Of a DNA stretch of 64,000 bases, positions 23,286 to 33,980 are shown in pieces. A program made the position numbers and the translations under genes. The stretch is from Hyaloscypha bicolor E (taxonomy: Eukaryota; Ascomycota; Leotiomycetes; Helotiales; Hyaloscyphaceae): NCBI RefSeq assembly GCF_002865645.1, contig NW_020194626.1, positions 992,001-1,056,000 on the forward strand, written 5' to 3'. A model generated the notes under the pieces. That model saw only the letters and a list, made by a program, of their open reading frames with translations. It was not told the origin of the DNA and did no database searches. Each line of letters opens with the position of its first letter. Positions within the stretch are counted from its first letter, which is position 1.

Positions 23286-26272
23286 ATGTCAGGACAAGAA
23301 GAACATCATGCCTCGGACGCGTCCACCAAGACTCAAACGCGCTCCCACATCCTGACGCCAGCATCCGACAACCTTGTGATTTCGAGTGATGGCAGAAGCT
23401 CCGGCCCCAAGAAGCGGAAACGAGATGGCAACACCATGGAAGACCTTTTGAAAGATGCCTTTGTCGTGAGAGTTAGTAAAGCCATTCCTTTAGAAAGCAA
23501 TTGCTAAAACCCATAGCCATACCCTTCTGGTGCCCCCGCTAAAACACGAACTTTGCAACCTTTGATGCTCTTACCTCGATCCCAACTACCATTATCTTCC
23601 CTCGATATTGTGTCATCTGCTAAGACTCTGGGCCAATCACGACTGTTCGAGACTCATGTCAAGATATTGGAATTGGAGGACCGAATGGGAAGCCAGCCGA
23701 TGGTGCTCATTGCTAGACTTGACGATGCTCGCACAGTATGTGCGGTGGAACGAGAGAGTCGCGGACTCTACGCCCTGTGTCAACTTGGGTCCTGGATTAA
23801 TTTGCAAGGGCTGAAGGTCGAAGCAGTCGTATCCAAGCCAGAGATGCACAAATTATCTGAAAATGGGCCTCCAGGGATTGCATTTCCTCAATCAGCCACC
23901 CCACTCGTAACCCCGGAGTCAAGCAAATACGGTAAGAAAAAGCGGCTCGCCATTGAGGCTATCCAATCCATGGTGAAGCGTCCTTCGACTTCCCTTGCCA
24001 CCGAATCCCAAGAGTCTCCAATTGAGCCGGAATCATCCACAACCCTACAGGTGACAGAGGGGGTTACTGGTCCACCCCCGCAAGAGGAGCTTGCAACGCA
24101 ACTCACCGCAGCCGAGATATTTGAAAACATTCGGAATCAGTATTTTGAAGCACTTTACCTTTCCAAGGTAAGTTTTATCCGTGTACTTAAGAGCCACTTC
24201 ACTAAGTCTATAGGCTTCGTTGGCATATTTCGCCAAAGGACCTCTTTCACGTGCCAGGGCTGCATTTCACCTTGATTATGATTCGACGCTTGATCTGAAT
24301 GATCATATTGCATTTTTAGAGAGCCTTGTGATGTCCACAACATTGATCGACAAAAAATACCGCGACGGTGTCCCTACTTGTATCGCCTTGATCGATATCC
24401 AAGATCACAGCGCAGAAGATGCTACCCGAACCTCCGGTAAACCCAAGAAGAGGAAAAGCAGTAAGAAAATGAAGCCTGACAAAACCGGTTTGTACCCTAC
24501 TGAGAATACTCTGATTCGACGATGGTGGGCAAGCCAAGACGATGACGCAGAATCTGGAGCACCTGGGAGCTCTAGAGATGAGCTGACGAAACGTCGTATC
24601 TCTCAATTACGAATCAGAGAAACCCAACTTCAGATGATAGTGATCCTCGAAGTCCTTGCTCTACAGCCTCTGGCATCAACGACAGAAGATGCGGGACTGG
24701 GCTTGCCAGCCACTGTTCGAACGACTGAAGTTGCAGAAGCGAAGGACAGATCGGCCAAGACCAAGAAACCTGGCCATCTCACTATGCTCATTGACGTGCA
24801 TATAGATAGATTGTGTATTTGGCAATCTATTGCCCTTGAAGCAGGGAAAAGCCCTGTCAATAACTCAGAAAAATCTTCTGAACAACCGGACGAAGTGACA
24901 AACGCAGTCAAGCATGCAGACAACATTCTAAAGGACTTTTGCATCGACATCATCGCCCCGTTGTAAGTCTGCCTCCGAATTCCTTGGCCTCCGTCTAACG
25001 AGCAATTAAAAGCTTTTCTTCTCGCCTCCCCGAGCGGTGTGCAATTATCAACAGGAAACTTGGGGGTCCTGTTGTCGTTTCTCCGCCAAGACCAAAGCTT
25101 TCTAAAGCTTCTAGCTTTTCGAGCGCGCCTTCTCGGCCCGGTGCTGCCACAAAACGCCCTGTTCCGGCCAAACCTCGCAGGAGCCTACAACGTGTGCTGA
25201 CTGATGATCGGGAACGACGAAGCATGTCTAGAGGTCCTAACAAAGCAATAGCCTTGATGAGATCTGCAACAATGCCAACAATGCCTGGAGTGAAGAGGGA
25301 AGGCAGTGAAGCCCCTTCATTATCTAGTATCCCCACCGCAGATTCTCAATCTTTAGAAGCGAATCGGGGCGGCGTGCTGAAGTCCAAGCGCTTCTTCCAG
25401 CGGGAGGTAGATTTGAGCAGCTTGGCTCCCGAAGGAAGCGGAAACACAAAGGCAAAGAAGCAAGCCATCATAGAAGCGGAGCTCAAAGATGCTATTTCCG
25501 CTCTGAAAAAGCCAAATCGCGAGTTGGCTGGGAAATCACTGGTTGAGACCGCCGAGAAACGAACGGCCTCGGCCTCTCACGCTCGAAGTGAGTTGGCAAG
25601 GCGTGTTATCGAGTTGAATGCTGACATTGAAAAGAATCTAAGAAGCCCATCAGGAATCCATTATTCCACGGAGTTCAAATCTCTGCGACACCTAAAGCTA
25701 ATCGTCAGAAAGACATGGCTCCCGAATCTCAGCATTCCAGCTTGGCAAAATCGATTGAAGGCTCCGGGTCGGCATTTATTCCTGTATCAAGTTTGCCAAG
25801 GATTCCTCAATCTGCCTTGCGACCGTCGTATGAAGGGATGCCAAAGAAGAATCCATTGTATTCAGCTATTCAAGCGACTCCAACGCGAAAGGCGGGCCCC
25901 GGTTCCTCTCAAAGGGGAGGTCTGTTGTGTCCACCTGACCATGATCATAATGGATACCTCCCTTCTTCGCCGCTGCATGTTCGCCGGTCCAGCGCTCAGT
26001 TGTTTACAGCTGTACCTAATTCCACTGCAAAGGGAGAGTCCACGTCTTTATCCCACGGGGTTCAGGAAACACCAGAGAAGCGGAGACAAGAAATGATGTT
26101 CGATCACAGCCATCCTGGGTTGTCAGGGCCTGGGAGTGACAAGGAGAATGACAGGGCAGAAAGGAGGAAGGTGTTAATAGCCACTTCGAGTCAAGAAACT
26201 GGAAGGAGCGAAGAGAACATATACAAATCCCTTGGGTGGGATGATGCTGACGACATTGATGACCTGGCATGA
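23286..26272 (+). CDS. sld3: DNA replication initiation factor Sld3 (Treslin/TICRR counterpart)
   Basis: Five exons: 23286-23471, 23517-24167, 24214-24962, 25013-25587 and 25635-26272; 932 aa. All introns are 45-50 bp with GT/AG ends and matching phase. The N-terminal KDAFVVRPYPSG...TLQPLMLLPRSQLPL stretch and the central domain match fungal Sld3 as I remember it. The central domain includes a RRWWAS stretch and a long helix RISQLRIRETQLQMIVILEVLALQPL. Sld3 brings Cdc45 to the loaded Mcm2-7 helicase and, once phosphorylated by S-phase CDK, binds Dpb11, so it sets origin firing. The C-terminal third is basic and disordered and carries several minimal CDK sites (SATPKANR, ATPTRKAG, ETPEKRRQ), where the family's essential regulatory sites lie. 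The first donor was set at GTTAGT (23472) because this gives VVRPYPS; GTGAGA at 23466 is an alternative. Confidence 0.85.
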
Positions 26273-26680
26273 CGGTTTCTATTCAGAAGGAGTTTTGGGG
26301 GCATGGGCAGCAGGGGTTAGATACAGCATAGGGATGGTGCTTGGGATTAATGATAAAATTGGGCATTTGCATAAACAATACAGGACTCGTAAACATTCAC
26401 GATAGTTGAAAAAGGGGGGCGATTCGTCTCTATTGCACGTGAAAGTGGCGCTAGATGGGGCTAGTGCTTTCGTATCAGCCTTCTGATTGCGGAGAAACGT
26501 TCACGAGACAAAACTCCGTCATAGAAGACACCAGTACAATCCAAACACTCCTCAACACGTTGCCCAGTCCAGTATTCACGTTGCCTGAAAGCTTTAATTT
26601 GATACAATAATTGAACACGATTACCAGGCCCGCAAAGAAGATACAGATGCGCGCTTCTGCCGCATCTTGAATTCGGAATC
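26273..26680. other. Short intergenic region
   Basis: About 0.4 kb between sld3 and apq12, both on the plus strand. I see no supported gene. Confidence 0.4.
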
Positions 26681-27224
26681 ATGGAGCTCGTACAAGGTGC
26701 GCGAACTCCCTCACTCACACCTTTCCAGCCAGGAATATTCACAAAGAATAGAATATGCTTCCCAGGCTCTCCATATCTACAACACGGCTGACCCCTACCT
26801 GCGACCCATCCGGCGCTTCATTTTCCAAACCCAGCGCCAAATCTACCCCATCCTCCTGCCCTACCTCAACACGGCCGCCAACTTAGCCCACAAGTCTCCT
26901 GCGATCATCACTGTTGGCATCCTCCTACTGTTTCTTCTAATAGCCATGCAAGTCCTGAACTTCATTAGGAGGGTGATGGTATGGTGGTTTAAAGTTATGA
27001 TGAGGATAGTGTTTTGGACGGTGGTGGTGCTGCTGATAAGTGCGATCTGGCAAAGGGGAGTGGAGAGGACTGTGGGAGATTTGGTCGGATGGGGCCAGGA
27101 GTTGAGTGATGTTTGGTGGAGAGAGTATAGGAGGTGGGAGGGATATCAGAACCAAGGAAGTTCTCAAGGACGGAATCCGGGGCCGATGATAGGGAGGACG
27201 AACGCGAGGGCTAGTTGGCGATGA
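26681..27224 (+). CDS. apq12: Apq12-like nuclear envelope/ER membrane protein
   Basis: The body reads from about 26733 as EYSQRIEYASQALH...YLRPIRRFIF. A first TM (AIITVGILLLFLLIAMQVLNFI), a WWFKV loop and a second TM (IVFWTVVVLLISAIW) follow, then WQRGVERTV and an amphipathic end with WW/EYRRWE. Two adjacent TMs with this WQRG stretch match the Apq12 family, which acts in nuclear pore assembly and nuclear-envelope lipid homeostasis. There is no usable in-frame ATG near the 5' end. I therefore propose a short first exon, ATGGAGCTC (26681-26689), spliced to 26733 by a 43-bp intron (GTACAA...CCAG), giving about 167 aa. The start is the weak part; the family call is moderately firm. Confidence 0.65.
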
Positions 27225-27472
27225 CGGCCTTGTGAGAGTGGTCAACAGAAGGGAGCGTTTTGGAGAATCTTGCATAGGTATGGGGTGGTTTATTCTAGGC
27301 GTTTACGGCAAGGGAGGACATCTTAAACTCACTCACGGTCATGGCTCGGGGCGTTGGGACGGTAAAAGGCTTGTAAAGAAATCTGGATATCACATTTTAC
27401 GACGCCAGCGCTATGCATTTCTAACCATTTCCCAACTCCGTTCATGCAAGGGACCGTGCCAAGTATATCCGT

Positions 27473-28409
27473 TCACTCCAATCCATCTTCACCATACTCC
27501 ATGTCAATTTCGTCGTTTGGCTCCTTCGGTTCTTGGGACTCGTGGAATTGAATCGCATCGTCGATGTAGCTCAATATCCCACCCACGCTATCCTCATCTT
27601 GTACGTCCAATTTCAGGTAGGAGACCATACTGAAGCTATCGATCAACCCTGCCACAGCCCTATTCAGCCTCTTAAAGCTTGCTCCTCTCATCAATGTCTG
27701 CGCATCTCCGGGAGCTCCACTTCCGTCATCTTCTTCCCCTTCCACAGGGTCATCATCTAGCAATGAAGTATCCGGATCTAAGAAACGCTTCAGTTCTCTC
27801 TTTCCCACTTGCCCTTTCACAAGATCCATCTTGGACAATATATTGACGTGCGGGACCTCGAGCATGATCATAGCACTCATAGCACTCAATGTCCCAGCAA
27901 AGAACTTTGCTCTATCAACCACAAATGTAGCCTCGAGTAGGTACGCTGCACAGAGATTGACATTCAATGCACCAGTTCTCGTCAAATGTCTAACCAACGC
28001 AGGCAAGATCGGGATATGTGTATAGAGTTCGATTTGCCCGGGCATATCGATTATGATCAGGTATTCTTCCGTCAGAGGGTCGATAGCCTCAGTAATGAAG
28101 TCTAGATTCTCGAGGAGGAATTCGAAGCAGTATATCAGACCGCCATTCGGTCCAAGGCCCATTTCTTCCATGACATCTTCGAGGGAAATCAGGTCTTTGA
28201 TGTCGAGGTCGGGCTCGTGCACGAATTCTTCGGCCGCCGGGTCGAGGTTCACGTAGAAGCATGATCGACGATTGTTTCGAAGATGAGTTATGAGGGCTGA
28301 ACAGAAGGTGGTCTGATCATATTAGATACGTGAATCCATTCCAGCAACTGGAAAAGCTGACCTTGCCTGCACCGGCAGGGCCCATCACGAGGACTCCAAA
28401 TTTGCTCAT
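27473..28409 (-). CDS. gpn3: GPN-loop GTPase 3
   Basis: Two exons, 28362-28409 (16 codons) and 27473-28312, with a 49-bp intron (GTCAGC...ATCAG); 295 aa. The G1 motif GPAGAGKTT (residues 10-18) is interrupted by the intron after GAGK. The GPN loop is at 70-72 (LGPNGGLIY), G3 is DMPGQIELYTH, and the G4-like motif is SKMDL. The ending LIDSFSMVSYLKLDVQDEDSVGGILSYIDDAIQ matches GPN3 rather than GPN1 or GPN2. GPN3 dimerises with GPN1 and is needed for cytoplasmic assembly and nuclear import of RNA polymerase II. An acidic loop (DDDPVEGEEDD) around residue 210 is longer than in the human protein. It converges with apq12 and diverges from the AdoMet synthetase gene across 387 bp. Confidence 0.92.
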
Positions 28410-28796
28410 GTTGATGGAGGGGTGTTGATCGAGGAATTTCGGCGCCTCAGCCTTTTGTCATAAAAATTTCACGGAAGGCTGCCGGCATAAGAAAGGCTGA
28501 AGTCTCGTGACACTTTTATGCACATTGTGCACGTTGCAGTCGCAAGTCTGTGATTCGCCTCCGTGTAAATTTCGAGATGATCCTGCGGAAGCGGTGTGGG
28601 ACTTGATGCAGATTTCTCGAAGTGGCTTAGTTGGATTGCACCATATCTGCCAACCCCACGATTTTTCGGACGTCCTCCTTGACGTCTTTCATCAAAATCT
28701 GTTTCTCCGCCCTCTTTTTCCGTCCATCCTCTCCTGAATCGATCTCCCCGAACCTTTTTTGTATCTCCTCCTCACTCATCACCTCAAATCGTCAAC
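28410..28796. promoter_or_regulatory. Shared 387-bp promoter of gpn3 and AdoMet synthetase
   Basis: A short divergent region with a CT-rich leader just upstream of the plus-strand ATG (from about 28700), which is common for highly expressed fungal genes. I identified no specific sites. Confidence 0.5.
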
Positions 28797-30097
28797 ATGA
28801 CTGCTCAGACCAATGGCACAAATGGCTACCGAGCGCCCCACCATAACGTAGGGACTTTTCTGTTCACCGTAAGTTACTCCTCCCCGAGGAATTCTGCTCA
28901 ACCACTGACCCCAAACTCAGTCCGAGTCTGTAGGAGAAGGCCACCCAGACAAGATTGCTGATCAGATCTCGGATGCCGTTCTCGACGCTTGTTTGAAGGA
29001 CGACCCTCTCTCCAAGGTTGCTTGCGAGACCGCCACGAAGACTGGTATGGTTATGGTCTTTGGCGAGATTACAACCAAAACTCGTCTGGATTACCAAAAG
29101 ATTATTCGAGACGCCATCAAGGACATTGGCTATGATGACTCCGCAAAGGGTTTCGACTACAAGACGTGCAATGTGCTCGTCGCCATCGAGGAGCAATCCC
29201 CCGATATCGCTCAAGGTCTTCACTATGAGAAAGCCCTCGAGCAACTAGGTGCTGGTGATCAAGGTATCATGTTCGGATATGCCACCGACGAGACCCCTGA
29301 GCTGTTCCCCCTCACTCTTCAGTTGGCACACAAGCTTAACGCTGCTATGTCTGCGGCCCGCCGAGATGGAAGCTTGCCATGGCTGCGACCTGATACCAAG
29401 ACCCAAGTTACTGTTGAGTACAAACATGATCACGGAGCTGTTGTCCCAATCAGAGTGCACACCGTTGTTGTCAGTGCTCAGCACAGCGAAGATATCACTA
29501 CCGAGAAATTGCGAAAGGAGATCAAGGAGAAGATCATCAAGAAGGTTATTCCTGCCAAGTATTTGGATGAGGAGACTATCTATCACGTAGGTTGCCTCAC
29601 ATTACACAATATTGATTTCCACTGACTTTTCGTTATAGATCCAACCCTCCGGACAATTTATCATTGGTGGACCTCAAGGAGATGCTGGATTGACCGGCCG
29701 AAAGATCATTGTCGATACATATGGTGGATGGGGAGCACACGGCGGTGGTGCTTTCTCAGGGAAGGACTTCTCGAAGGTCGATCGATCAGCTGCATACCTC
29801 GCCCGCTGGATTGCCAAGTCACTGGTCAATGCCAAGCTTTGCCGACGTGCGTTGGTCCAGCTTTCATACGCCATTGGTGTTGCTGAGCCACTTTCCATTT
29901 ACGTTGATTCTTACGGTACCTCCGACAGGACCTCTGATGAACTCGAAGAAATCATCAACAACAACTTCGATCTGCGACCGGGTGTCATTGTGAAGGAGCT
30001 CGACTTGGCCAAGCCCATCTACTTCCAAACTGCAAAGAACGGACACTTCACCAACCAAAGCTTCACCTGGGAGAAGCCCAAGGCTCTCAAATTCTAA
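28797..30097 (+). CDS. sam2: S-adenosylmethionine synthetase
   Basis: Three exons: 28797-28868, 28921-29586 and 29639-30097; 398 aa. Introns are 52 bp each with consensus ends. The protein makes S-adenosylmethionine from methionine and ATP. Family signatures are intact: EGHPDK at 30-35, the hexapeptide GAGDQG at 134-139 and the glycine-rich GGGAFSGKD at 281-289. The length is standard for eukaryotic enzymes. A pyrimidine-rich leader precedes the ATG, and codon choice is C-ending and biased, as expected of an abundant cytosolic enzyme. No disruption was seen. The first intron follows FLFT, directly before the [11 protein letters not shown] catalytic start. Confidence 0.97.
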
Positions 30098-31662
30098 ATA
30101 CACTACGCATTGCATTGCCACAGTGAAAGACTCAACGTCTTTCACATAGAGGATCTCTTAAATTTCCTTTGGACATCTCACGGCGAAATGATTGAACGAA
30201 AAGGCATGGTCTCAACGACCTATTGGGGTACAGCGGAGTTTTTTCGTTTCTCAGCATTCGGTAGCTTTGCTTATTGGGAGCTCGCTTGATTACGTTCGTT
30301 TTTTTTGCAGAAGAAAAAGCTTGTTTCTTCTGTTTGCGTTCAGCATTGAAGATAAAAGTCTTTCAACATAGACCGTAGATAAAGCGGCATCAAGCTCTCG
30401 AAGGGCTTTGTTTCTGCATTAGAGAGCATAGCATCTGGCGTTTAGGAGAACTTCAACATCTTCTTACAGTCGGATTTTGGTCACTCGTCGGACACGACGT
30501 GGGCGATGTGGCATATACACATACAGGGTGCTCTCAGGACACTATGTGCTAGTAAGGGAGGAATGGGGTAGATATTTGATAATTCAAAGTCTCATTCTCC
30601 TGGTTTCTTGCTTGTGGCGGATTTGAAGAGTTGTAAAGATAGGGAGTGACGATGAGTGAAAATGACGTAACTGATGTTGGCCCACCTAGTGAAACCAACT
30701 GTCGCCAGCCTCCGGTGTCCTGTTGAGTAAGGGTGAATAATTTATTTCATTCACTTGCGGATATAGCCCCTTGCCATGAGCTCTGAGCTCCAAAGCAAGG
30801 TCCACCCTTAGCGAATGCACCCTCCCTTTCGAAGATGGGTATTTTAGTCCTCCTTCTCTGCCCACTGTATATTTGTCTCGATATTGAAATGAGGCGAGCT
30901 ATGGGTTCCCTGGAGAAAGAGGGAGATGCCGCTCGGGTCGGACACTTGAGAACCTGCGGGATGAGGCAGAGGGAGGACGGACCGTTGTCGGATTTTAGAA
31001 TAAGGAATGGAATGAGTTGGACTTCGAACGAACAGTCGTGGTGTCTTCTTGAAAGAGAGATTAATGAAAAGATAAGCTTGTAGGAAAGGAGGGTTGACCT
31101 CGCAGTTCGGGGAGCTTTTGAATACTGAAATAGACAGTTCAATATGATGCCAAGTGGAGGATGAGGGATAATACGACAAACCTCTCAGCAGGAGGGGCAA
31201 GAATGGATAGAGATTTCAAGAATTGTACCTTCCTCGGAAACGGGAGAGCCAAATACCAACCAGACTGATCAGTATGGCGAATGAGTTAAACATCTAGTTG
31301 GAGAGGGAAGATGATCTTCTTCCTCGGCGGCCCTGACACCGTTGTGCCAGAACATGGGGGGGGGGGTTTCTGATGAAGCTGCTCTGTGAACAGATGAGGT
31401 TCGAGCAATGGCTCGATGTTCAAGGAACACGGATCGTCTTCGTGCTTCCGTTTGAACTCTAGGCACATGACTCGAAGGATGCCCTCCAAAGGCTCCAATC
31501 TCATGCATATTGAAACTCCTGTCAAGCATCTCAAATCGGTTACCAACTGATCTTCGTTCGGCCGTGTCTCAAGCGATCTCAACTCATCTCGGGCCACACT
31601 CGCCGCTTGAAGCTAGAAGGTCTGGGAAGCCCTGTGCAGCGGGAGACAATCGGCATAACAGC
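30098..31662. other. Intergenic region, no supported gene
   Basis: About 1.6 kb downstream of the AdoMet synthetase gene. Overlapping ORFs of at most 131 codons have no recognisable domain. It contains a run of 11 G at 31356-31366. Confidence 0.4.
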
Positions 31663-31706
31663 AATTAATTAAAGTGTGGGTGAGGAGTGAACTGGTGGCC
31701 TGTGGA
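31663..31706 (+). repeat. 44-bp direct repeat A, copy 1
   Basis: Identical over 44 bp to 32168-32211. It begins AATTAATTAAAGTG and ends GGCCTGTGGA, and directly abuts the AT-rich element on its right. Confidence 0.9.
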
Positions 31707-31709
31707 ACA

Positions 31710-32133
31710 TAGGGTTGGCAAATTTTTAATGAATTAATTATTATTTAATCCGCTTAGCATTATTATATCATAATGGGCCTACCATTAGTATCTGCATTAT
31801 TTTATGCGTAAATTTATGATTTTAATGAAAACAACGGTCACGTGGAATATTAATAAGGACTAAAGATACATTTTTATTCTTGTCTTCTACTCATATTGAT
31901 ATCCCCCGATACTAATGTCCAGTCAATAAAGCACTAATTTCTAACCTGATGTGTAAGAAGAATCGTTCTCCAAGACGAGAGAAGGATGTCACGGGCATTA
32001 ATTTCTAGCCCTCTGGTTGGCTGTATTCAAAACGTCCTCCGGACCCACTTAATATAACGCTTAATCGGCTCAAGAGCATTATATTTAATTATATCTTAAT
32101 CTGGTAGCCATTAAATTTAATTGACCACCCCTA
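31710..32133. mobile_element. MITE-like, AT-rich non-coding element with imperfect terminal inverted repeats
   Basis: A 424-bp, strongly AT-rich segment with no ORF. The left end starts TAGGGTTGGCAAATTT. The right end, read on the minus strand, starts TAGGGGTGGTCAATTA, so the first 12-16 bases are an imperfect inverted pair, and both arms then continue with TTTAATG. A second inner inverted similarity (ATCCGCTTAGCATTAT against GCCGATTAAGCGTTAT) suggests longer arms that have diverged. There is no transposase, so it would be non-autonomous. Its placement inside a direct-repeat array supports insertion. The exact ends and target duplication are not resolved. Confidence 0.55.
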
Positions 32134-32140
32134 ATGGAGC

Positions 32141-32165
32141 ATTAAGAAGTGACAGATGAGAGATA
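32141..32165 (+). repeat. 25-bp direct repeat B, copy 1
   Basis: ATTAAGAAGTGACAGATGAG plus five bases, identical to 32214-32238. It lies between the MITE-like element and repeat A copy 2. Confidence 0.9.
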
Positions 32166-32167
32166 GA

Positions 32168-32238
32168 AATTAATTAAAGTGTGGGTGAGGAGTGAACTGG
32201 TGGCCTGTGGAGGATTAAGAAGTGACAGATGAGAGATA
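32168..32238 (+). repeat. Direct repeats A (copy 2) and B (copy 2), uninterrupted
   Basis: Repeat A copy 2 at 32168-32211 is followed after two bases by repeat B copy 2 at 32214-32238. This gives the uninterrupted A-B order that in the first unit is split by the 31710-32133 element. Confidence 0.88.
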
Positions 32239-33980
32239 AGGAGGACACAACCAGAAGCAGATAGGAAATTAAACAAAATTGGATCTTCTATGCAGCGCAG
32301 ACGAGGACCGCTTCGGAAGATGATCGTTGTCAAAACGCTATTTTGGTTGAAAGAGCGTCTACGACCCAAATAGCCGCGATTTTCGATGCGATGGAGGCGG
32401 GGTCAGATTCGCAGTCAGCTCTGAAAGCGAGGTTGAGATGCGAACCCGACGATGTTTCGATTCAACTTTCTTCAGCTGCCAGGCTGAGAAAGTCTTGTTT
32501 TAGCATTTGAGTCTCACTGCTGTCAGAGGACCTTTTCCATTGAAGAACTACCTCAGGCGCGAAAAAGTAAGGAGAAACGGCTATCAAGAAACGCGATGTG
32601 AATCATCTCCCCACGTTGTGGCTCTCATCGATTCTCGATTCAGGCTTCGATACTTGGTGACTTGGCAAAATAAACCCATGCCCTGTGTGGATCCACAAAC
32701 GCCACAAGAGGGGGTGCTAACGAATAAGCCGGCTGGAATTCAAGGTTTTGTGGAGGCGAATTTGCTAGAAACACACTTCAGGGCAGGGGTTGTTTTCACC
32801 GTACACACGTGTACTTTACCCCTTTGAGGGCCCGTACCGCACACGCAATTTGTAGCCGCCAGGGCTCGTCCTCATTGGGCGAGTGGAGGCCTCCACAACA
32901 GCTTCGGTGGCGACAGTAATTAAGAAGGCTATCATTATTATTGGGTGCTGTCATGCAGATGATTGGGGTCTCTCCTATTTTCGACGTCAAATGCACCTCT
33001 GGCAGCCGGCGGCCCGTTGAAAGTCGTTAGCTTTTGTGATACAGTGACATCGCAGCATCGAGTTCTGCCCTTTGCGGTGTGACGGCGGTCACCGGTGCAG
33101 GCTTGCACAAGAAACGAAACTATTCCAGGGTTTGTGGGGTCCGAGCTGCTCCAAATCGCCAGGGCCGGGAACACTTCTGCTCAGGGGTAACCTTTAAAAG
33201 CTTCACAGGTCAGCTTCACCCTTGGCAGGAGGAAGTAGGAGTGATGCGAGAGCAATGAGCATGTGCAGATAGATGCATAATTGGTGCGTCGGAAACGAAG
33301 ACCTGACGTTAGCAGAAAGTCAGCTCTGCCAACTGTGACGGTGTTGATGGATGGTTCGCTGGCGAGCTCTCAAGCCACATGTGAGCGAAGCGAATCGATG
33401 CGATAAAGAAAAAAATGCGTGAGCTGGGTTGGAGATTGTACCTGAACGCCACGGGGACTCCCATTCGCAGAAGGAATGCAGCCGGGACGCCAGAATTGCC
33501 AGGATTGCCAGACGGGGCGGGGCTGCCCCACAGCGCTCGGTGATTGGGCGGTGCCTGCATCTCCTTTCGCGCTCTGCGGTTCTTCAGGCAAAGCGCGCCG
33601 CCTGGCTGCGAGTCTAATCGAGAGTGCAGACCCACACTTCACCGCGCAGACCCACTCAACCCGCTCACGGCGCGGCCTCTTGAATCCAAACTTCCAAAGA
33701 GACGCCTGCTCACCTGCTCACCTGCTCGCCTGTCCGTCCCCCCCCAGCGCGTGCTTGCCTGTTCGGGCGCCCCCCCCCTCTCCCCCCCCTGCTCGAGCTG
33801 CGAACTACGGCCAAGCGAGGGCGCCTCCCTGGGCAAGTGCGAAAAGCCACCCTTGAATTGCAACTTTGATCTCTGGATCAATCCATCCAAACACAACTCG
33901 CAGTCTTGCCTTTCGCAGAACCAGCAAAGAGTTCATCTCCCACCACCCTCCAATGTCTTGTCTGCTTGCCGACCTAACAG
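32239..33980. other. Intergenic and upstream region of the coiled-coil gene
   Basis: About 1.7 kb without a supported gene. The last 300 bp are strongly CT-rich with C runs near 33740-33790, a typical fungal promoter and leader. The Pro-rich ORFs here (for example 33476-33856) follow from that composition. Confidence 0.5.

Noticed and set aside
30747..31597. Overlapping minus-strand ORFs downstream of the AdoMet synthetase gene
   Set aside because: They are short, mutually overlapping, interrupted by a G11 run and show no family resemblance.
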